From positions 4,588,001-4,652,000 of the forward strand of contig CBDHHE010000001.1 in the NCBI GenBank assembly GCA_965263335.1: a stretch of 64,000 bases of DNA. Direction: 5' to 3'. Of this stretch, positions 59,856 to 64,000 are shown one piece after another. How positions within the stretch are numbered: position 1 is the stretch's first letter; every line of letters starts with the position of its first letter. Under the pieces are notes generated by a model. That model did not search any database, was not told the DNA's origin, and saw nothing but the letters and a program-made list of their open reading frames with translations. Made by a program: the position numbers and the translations under genes. The stretch comes from Thermohalobaculum sp965263335. GTDB taxonomy: Bacteria; Pseudomonadota; Alphaproteobacteria; Rhodobacterales; Rhodobacteraceae.

Positions 59856-61121
59856 TCAGCCGCGGCCCTTCCAGGGGATCAGCCAGTTCTCGGCCATGCG
59901 CATCAGGATATCGATGCCATAGCCGATCACGCCGATCAGAATGATGCCCATGATCACGATGTCGGTGAGCTGGAACTTCGAGGCCACCATGATCATCATG
60001 CCGGCACCCTTTTCGGCGGCGACCAGCTCGGCTGCGACCACCGTGCCCCAGCACACCCCCATGGCGACCCTGGCGCCGGTGAAGATCTCGGGCAGCGAGT
60101 TGGGCATGATCACGTAGCGCATGATCTGCCATTTCGAGGCGCCCAGCGAATAGGCCGCATGGATTTTCGAGATGCGCACACCAGAGACGCCCGATCGCGC
60201 CGCGATCGTCATGATCCAGAGCGCGGCCAGGAACAGCAGGATCACCTTGCCGACCTCGCCGATGCCCGCCCAGATGATCACCAGAGGGATCAGCGCGAGG
60301 GGCGGCACGGGCCGCATGAACTCGACGATCGGGTCGAACCAGCCGCGGAACCAGGACGAGAGACCCATTGCATAGCCGAGCGGGATTCCCACCAGGGCGC
60401 CGCAGAGAAAGCCTGCGATGACACGGAACAGCGAATAGCCCAGATGCTCCCACAGCGTGGAGTTCTGGTAGCCCTGGCTGGCGATCTCGGCGATGCGATC
60501 GACGACAGCCTCGGGGGAGGGCAGCCAGATCGGCTCCATCTGCCAGCCGCGCGCGGGCTTGTAGTTCGGAGTGCCCTTGCCCGAGAGGGTCACCTCGCCG
60601 GACGGGACCTCGACCGTGCCGCCGGGCTCGATGGGTTCGCCGTTGATGGCGACGACCTTGGCACCGTCCTTCTTCGTGATCTCGTCATTGTCCTGAACGT
60701 TGATCAGCTTGCTGCGCCACGCGCCCACGGTGGCCGAGGTGCTCTTGGCGAAACCGTCACCGGGTTCGACTTCTGGCTCGGCCGCTTCATCGCCGACCTT
60801 GAAGACCACGACACTGACGGTCGCATCGTCGCGCGTACCGTCTGGTGCTTCTGCGGTGTAGGTGAAGCTCGCATCGCCGATGAAGGGGCCTGGCGCGTGC
60901 ACGGGCGACCAGCTTGAACCGGTGAATGCGCCCCAGATCAGAAAGATCGCCAGCACCGAGATGACCGAGGCCGAGCGATCTGCCGTGACGGCGCTTTCAT
61001 CGCCGAAGGTGACGGTCTTCAGCGAGGTGAAATCGCGCGCCTTGGCCAGTTGGCCAACGATCAGGCGGACAATGAAGAAGGCGGCGACGAAGATCGCGAT
61101 ATAGATGAGGAGAATGATCAT
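59856..61121 (-). CDS. tauC: Taurine-type ABC transporter permease with an extracytoplasmic insertion
   Basis: A 421-residue permease of the TauC/SsuC family. The second half (residues about 226-421) is a normal BPD_transp_1 domain with an EAA-type loop (YSLGASKWQIMRYVIMP). The first half is unusual: two extra N-terminal helices (residues 2-24 and 50-68) and then about 125 residues (70-195) of extracytoplasmic character, including ASFTYTAEAPDGTRDD, a cadherin- or Ig-like strand pattern. Standard TauC has about 275 residues. The ATG overlaps the tauB stop. Taurine specificity rests on similarity to marine roseobacter transporters and is not certain. Confidence 0.75.
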   Translation of the reverse strand: MIILLIYIAIFVAAFFIVRLIVGQLAKARDFTSLKTVTFGDESAVTADRSASVISVLAIFLIWGAFTGSSWSPVHAPGPFIGDASFTYTAEAPDGTRDDATVSVVVFKVGDEAAEPEVEPGDGFAKSTSATVGAWRSKLINVQDNDEITKKDGAKVVAINGEPIEPGGTVEVPSGEVTLSGKGTPNYKPARGWQMEPIWLPSPEAVVDRIAEIASQGYQNSTLWEHLGYSLFRVIAGFLCGALVGIPLGYAMGLSSWFRGWFDPIVEFMRPVPPLALIPLVIIWAGIGEVGKVILLFLAALWIMTIAARSGVSGVRISKIHAAYSLGASKWQIMRYVIMPNSLPEIFTGARVAMGVCWGTVVAAELVAAEKGAGMMIMVASKFQLTDIVIMGIILIGVIGYGIDILMRMAENWLIPWKGRG

Positions 61122-61924
61122 GCCGCCGACTCCGAACGGCCCATAATCTCCTCTTCCATGTCCCAGATCATGCTGAGTATCTCCTCGCGCGTGGGGCCGA
61201 ACTCATCGTGCTTCTTGACCTCGCGGAGATCCGCGCCGACGCCCATATCGGCGAATGGCAGGCGGTATTCCTTGTGAATGCGTCCCGGCCGCGGGGCCAT
61301 GACGAGCAGGCGCTCACCCAGCAAGAGGGCTTCCTCGACCGAGTGGGTGATCAGGATGATGGTCTTGCCCGTCTCCTTCCAGAGCTTGAGCACGAGGCCC
61401 TGCATCTTCTCGCGCGTCAGTGCGTCCAGCGCCCCGAGCGGCTCGTCCATCAGGATCACCTCGGGTTCGTTGGCCAGGCACCGGGCAAGCGCCACGCGTT
61501 GCTGCATGCCGCCCGAAAGTTCGTAGACCATCTTCTCGGCGAAGTCCTGGAGCCCGACGATCCCCAGAAGCTCGGTGACCCGCTGTTGCGTCTCGCTCTT
61601 GGGCGCACCTTTCATCATCGGTCCGAAGCCGATGTTCTCGCGGACGTTCATCCACTCGAAAAGCGCCCCCTGCTGAAAGACCATGCCGCGCTCGGCGCCC
61701 GGGCCGGACACTGTCTCGCCGCCAAGGGTCACCTTGCCCTCGGTCGGCGCCAGGAAGCCCGCGACGATGTTCAGAAGCGTGGTCTTCCCGCACCCCGATG
61801 GGCCGAGGACGGCCATGATCTCGCCTTCCTTGATGTCGAGCGAGACATTCTTCAGGGCCTGCACCGCATCGCCGTTCGGCAGATCGAAGCGCATCGAGAC
61901 ATCGTCGATAAGAAGGCTGGACAT
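61118..61924 (-). CDS. tauB: ABC transporter ATP-binding protein (TauB/SsuB type)
   Basis: ATPase of the importer, 268 residues. Walker A is GPSGCGKTTLLN, the Q loop lies in VFQQGALFEWMNV, the signature is LSGGMQQRVALAR, and Walker B is VILMDEPLGALD followed by the switch His (ITHSVEEALLL). This matches nitrate/sulfonate/taurine-type ATPases. GGGGGAG precedes the ATG. Its stop overlaps tauC, while a 101-base hairpin-rich gap separates it from tauA. Confidence 0.9.
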   Translation of the reverse strand: MSSLLIDDVSMRFDLPNGDAVQALKNVSLDIKEGEIMAVLGPSGCGKTTLLNIVAGFLAPTEGKVTLGGETVSGPGAERGMVFQQGALFEWMNVRENIGFGPMMKGAPKSETQQRVTELLGIVGLQDFAEKMVYELSGGMQQRVALARCLANEPEVILMDEPLGALDALTREKMQGLVLKLWKETGKTIILITHSVEEALLLGERLLVMAPRPGRIHKEYRLPFADMGVGADLREVKKHDEFGPTREEILSMIWDMEEEIMGRSESAA

Positions 61925-61942
61925 GCGGCTCCCCCGAGCTTG

Positions 61943-62026
61943 GCAGGGGTGCCCCCTGCGTGGTCCTCCCCCTTTGGCGGGGAGGTGCGCGGCCCCCGGT
62001 GGGGACCGCGGTCCGGCGTGCCGGAC
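61943..62026 (-). repeat. Array of three hairpins between tauA and tauB
   Basis: Perfect stems of seven base pairs occur at 61943-61959 (GCAGGGG/CCCCTGC), 61965-61985 (CCTCCCC/GGGGAGG) and 62011-62026 (GTCCGGC/GCCGGAC, touching the tauA stop codon). They lie in the transcript just downstream of tauA. Such REP-like structures between a binding-protein gene and its permease genes often stabilise the upstream message or partly terminate transcription, so the binding protein is made in excess. Confidence 0.6.
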
Positions 62027-63015
62027 TACTTGACGCTGGTGAGCGGGCCCGTGTTCACGGCGCCCTCATAGGTGTCGAGCGCCTTGTCGATCGAGCCTGC
62101 TTCAACGAAGACATCGGCGACACCCTTCATGAATTCCTGCGCACCGCCGCCCAGCCATTTTGCCGAGAGCTGGTCACTGACGCCCGGAAACTCGAAGGTG
62201 TCCATCGTCTGCTTGGTCGCATCGACGTCCATACCGGCATCCTTGGCGATGACCGGCAGCATCTCCTCGACGCCGGCGCCGCTGTTCCACGACTCATTGG
62301 CCTCGGCAGTGACCTTGAGGAACTTGGCCAGAAGCTCGGGCTCTTCCGCCACGAAGCTCGCCGGCGCAGAGGTCACGTCGAACACGAGAATGCCGAGCTC
62401 GGATTTCTCTGCACCGGTCAGCAGCACGTTGCCGTGCTCCAGCATGCGCCGCAGCGAACCGCCCCAGCCGCAGACCATGTCCAGGTTGTCCTGGGCGAAC
62501 GCGGCTGCGCCGTCGGGCGGGGCCATGTCCACGATTTCCATGGTCGAGATATCGACACCGAAGTGCGACATCTGCTTCAGGAAGCCATAGTGCGCGGCGG
62601 TGCCGATCGGAACGCCGACCTTCTTGCCGGCGAGCTCACCTGCCGAGTCCTTGTCGATCTCCAGCTCGGACTGAACGACGCAGTTGTCGTTGTCGGCATA
62701 CGACACGGCGACATCGACGATCTGCAGATCCTGCCCGGCCGAGGTGGCGACCACAAACGGCGGCACGCCCTGGCTCACGGCGATCTGCACGTCTCCCGAG
62801 GCCATCGCGGCTGACATCGCGGTGCCGGTGTCGAAGCTGACCCAGTTGACCTTGACGCCCATGGCTTCGTCATAGGTGCCTTGGACTTTCGCGTACTGGA
62901 ACGGCATCGGCCATTCCAGGAAGTAGGCGACGGTGATTTCATCGAGGGCGTGTGCCACCGGCGCCGAGAGCGCCATGACTGTGCTGGCGAGCAGCGCGGT
63001 CATCGTTTTCTTCAT
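62026..63015 (-). CDS. tauA: Taurine-type ABC transporter substrate-binding protein
   Basis: The ATG at 63015 with AGGAGG five bases upstream gives 329 residues, beginning with a signal peptide (MKKTMTALLASTVMALSAPVAHA). The mature protein (LDEITVAYFLEWPMPFQYAK; SFDTGTAMSAAMASGDVQIA; VSYADNDNCVV) belongs to the TauA/SsuA/NMT1-like binding-protein family and resembles the protein annotated as taurine-binding in roseobacters. It should capture a sulfonate or related small anion in the periplasm. Upstream in-frame starts lack signal-peptide character. Confidence 0.82.
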   Translation of the reverse strand: MKKTMTALLASTVMALSAPVAHALDEITVAYFLEWPMPFQYAKVQGTYDEAMGVKVNWVSFDTGTAMSAAMASGDVQIAVSQGVPPFVVATSAGQDLQIVDVAVSYADNDNCVVQSELEIDKDSAGELAGKKVGVPIGTAAHYGFLKQMSHFGVDISTMEIVDMAPPDGAAAFAQDNLDMVCGWGGSLRRMLEHGNVLLTGAEKSELGILVFDVTSAPASFVAEEPELLAKFLKVTAEANESWNSGAGVEEMLPVIAKDAGMDVDATKQTMDTFEFPGVSDQLSAKWLGGGAQEFMKGVADVFVEAGSIDKALDTYEGAVNTGPLTSVK

Positions 63016-63136
63016 TGTATCCTCCTGTCGATTGCATGGCTGTGCTCTGCGGCACAAGTGTCCCTGTCGACCAGAGAGCAGAGGCCACGTGCTGTCAACC
63101 TCGACTGCGCGACTGCAATGCAATAGCGCCAAATCA

Positions 63137-63151
63137 GCACGTTAAATGTGC
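63137..63151. promoter_or_regulatory. Imperfect palindrome upstream of tauA
   Basis: GCACGTTAAATGTGC is a 15-base inverted repeat with one mismatched pair, located in the 183-base gap between tauA and the sterol-desaturase-family gene. It could be an operator for tauABC. A TTGACA hexamer (minus strand) lies closer to tauA but no good -10 follows at standard spacing. Confidence 0.3.
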
Positions 63152-63198
63152 CAGCCAGTGATTTGACTGCGCTATATTTCGGCAGTTGGTGGCCGCGG

Positions 63199-63993
63199 TC
63201 AGGAGTGCTGGATGCCCGCCGTTTCCTGACGCCGGCGGGCCTTCATGCGCTCGTGCGAGTCCTCGGTGCCGTCATGGAACGAACCGAACCACTTGTCCCA
63301 GGGCATTTCGAGATTCCCGTAGTTGCACTCGAAATAGCGGTGATGCATCTGGTGGTGGAACGTGCCGAGCGCCAGACGCTTGCGGTCGCGCACCAGCATG
63401 CCCTCGAAACCGGTGTGGGAGGTCGCCGCGGTCAGTGCCTGATGCTGCATGTGGAACAGGATGTGGATCGGGTGTGCCGCGACCAGCCAGTGGACCAGGA
63501 TCGACGAGAAGAACAGCAGGTGCTCAGCCGGGTGCATCGACAGCCCGGACCACGGCCCGACATTCGTGTTGCGGTGATGGAGCGCGTGTGCCGCGCGGTA
63601 GAGCGGCGGCCAGTGCAGCAGCCGGTGGATCCAGTAGAAGTGAAACGAGATCCAGATGGGTGTGAGCAGAAACAGCGCCACGAACCAGACCGGATTCTCG
63701 GACCACAACAGCACCGGCGCATAGCCGTTCGCCATCGCCCAGAACATCAGGACCTCGTAGGCGGTCCAGAAGGCGACACCGCTGGCCAGAGACCAGAACA
63801 TGTTGTCGGCAACCTGGTTGCGGAAGGTGAAGGTGCGCCCGCGACCGGTCAGCGCACGGGCATCGTATTTGAGACGGTCTCCCTGCTGGCGCCAGGTGAA
63901 GAAGTAGAGATGCAACCCGCCGGCCACCAAGCAGAGCAAAACGAAGTTGCGGATGTATAGCTCCGCAATCCAGCCGATCTCCAGCGTTCGCAT
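63199..63993 (-). CDS. Sterol desaturase / fatty acid hydroxylase family protein
   Basis: A 264-residue integral membrane di-iron enzyme. The eight-histidine pattern is present: HRLLH, HALHH and HHQMHH (the last in TFHHQMHHRYFECNYG), plus further His residues near MHPAEHLLFF. About four membrane helices surround these motifs. It uses O2 to hydroxylate or desaturate a lipid; the substrate (fatty acid, carotenoid, ornithine lipid or hopanoid) is unknown. The ATG at 63993 is near the window end and the frame stays open upstream, so an earlier start is possible. It is in the same direction as tauABC but 183 bases from tauA. Confidence 0.85.
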   Translation of the reverse strand: MRTLEIGWIAELYIRNFVLLCLVAGGLHLYFFTWRQQGDRLKYDARALTGRGRTFTFRNQVADNMFWSLASGVAFWTAYEVLMFWAMANGYAPVLLWSENPVWFVALFLLTPIWISFHFYWIHRLLHWPPLYRAAHALHHRNTNVGPWSGLSMHPAEHLLFFSSILVHWLVAAHPIHILFHMQHQALTAATSHTGFEGMLVRDRKRLALGTFHHQMHHRYFECNYGNLEMPWDKWFGSFHDGTEDSHERMKARRRQETAGIQHS

Positions 63994-64000
63994 TTCGGCG

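Noticed and set aside
1..64000. CRISPR arrays, tRNA/rRNA genes, IS elements, prophage or integrase genes
   Set aside because: No direct-repeat arrays, tRNA cloverleaf patterns, transposase motifs or terminal inverted repeats were seen. The signalling island at 30-34 kb has no visible mobility genes or flanking repeats.

Overview
The window is a GC-rich (roughly low-60s percent G+C by eye), densely packed stretch of an alphaproteobacterial chromosome, most likely a marine member of the Rhodobacterales (Roseobacter group). The evidence is the gene order pyrH-frr-uppS-cdsA-dxr-rseP-bamA-skp-fabZ-lpxA-lpxI-lpxB followed by gltA, gltX, comEC, lexA, moeA, moaC and trpC/D/G; an alphaproteobacterial LexA operator (GTTC-N7-GTTC) in the lexA promoter; a CtrA-type TTAA-N7-TTAA box; and a mdh-sucC-sucD-sucA-sucB-lpdA TCA block. 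No tRNA, rRNA, CRISPR array, transposase or prophage gene was seen.

Layout. 1-1950: the 3' end of a translationally coupled catabolic operon (enolase-superfamily enzyme, GNAT, class IV aminotransferase resembling (R)-amine transaminases). 2069-14280: the envelope superoperon, from UMP kinase and ribosome recycling factor through isoprenoid and phospholipid precursors, the site-2 protease and BamA/Skp to lipid A synthesis. 14277-19282: gltA and gltX on the minus strand, then comEC. 19298-25175 (minus): a secreted depolymerase-like hydrolase, lexA, moeA, moaC, trpC, trpD and trpG. 25328-29996: a divergent polysaccharide deacetylase, trpE and ppiD. 30196-34361: an accessory signalling island (STAS, CheY and degenerate EAL in one operon, opposite a 423-residue helical protein of unknown function), a small secreted protein and an SDR. 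34553-40931: hybrid histidine kinase, CinA-like protein, sfsA, map, nnrU and a CitE-like lyase. 41142-50904: TCA cycle block. 50986-54076: flavin reductase, metallophosphoesterase and a two-gene MTHFR unit. 54120-58961: PqiA (split in two), PqiB and PqiC. 58986-63993: radC, a taurine-type ABC importer and a sterol-desaturase-family membrane enzyme.

How the genes work together. Most of the window is core metabolism and envelope building: precursors made by UppS, CdsA, Dxr, FabZ and LpxA/I/B feed lipid A and membrane synthesis, while RseP, BamA and Skp handle outer membrane protein assembly and stress. MDH, succinyl-CoA synthetase, 2-oxoglutarate dehydrogenase and LpdA form one TCA segment. The Pqi operon builds a lipid-transport conduit between the two membranes.

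Most notable. (1) PqiB has about 1006 residues, near twice the E. coli protein, and ends in 21 consecutive repeats of about 23 residues. (2) The STAS/CheY/EAL cluster faces a helical protein carrying a CheZ-like DxxxQ motif, and its EAL domain has lost a catalytic Glu. (3) Two single-base deletions, in gltX and in a PaaI-type thioesterase gene, break otherwise intact genes; the first creates a false 926-residue GltX-GltA fusion. (4) The taurine-type permease carries an extra domain of about 125 residues. (5) The LexA operator sits on the lexA promoter, a CtrA box lies upstream of the hybrid kinase, and a GntR-like palindrome precedes sucC.
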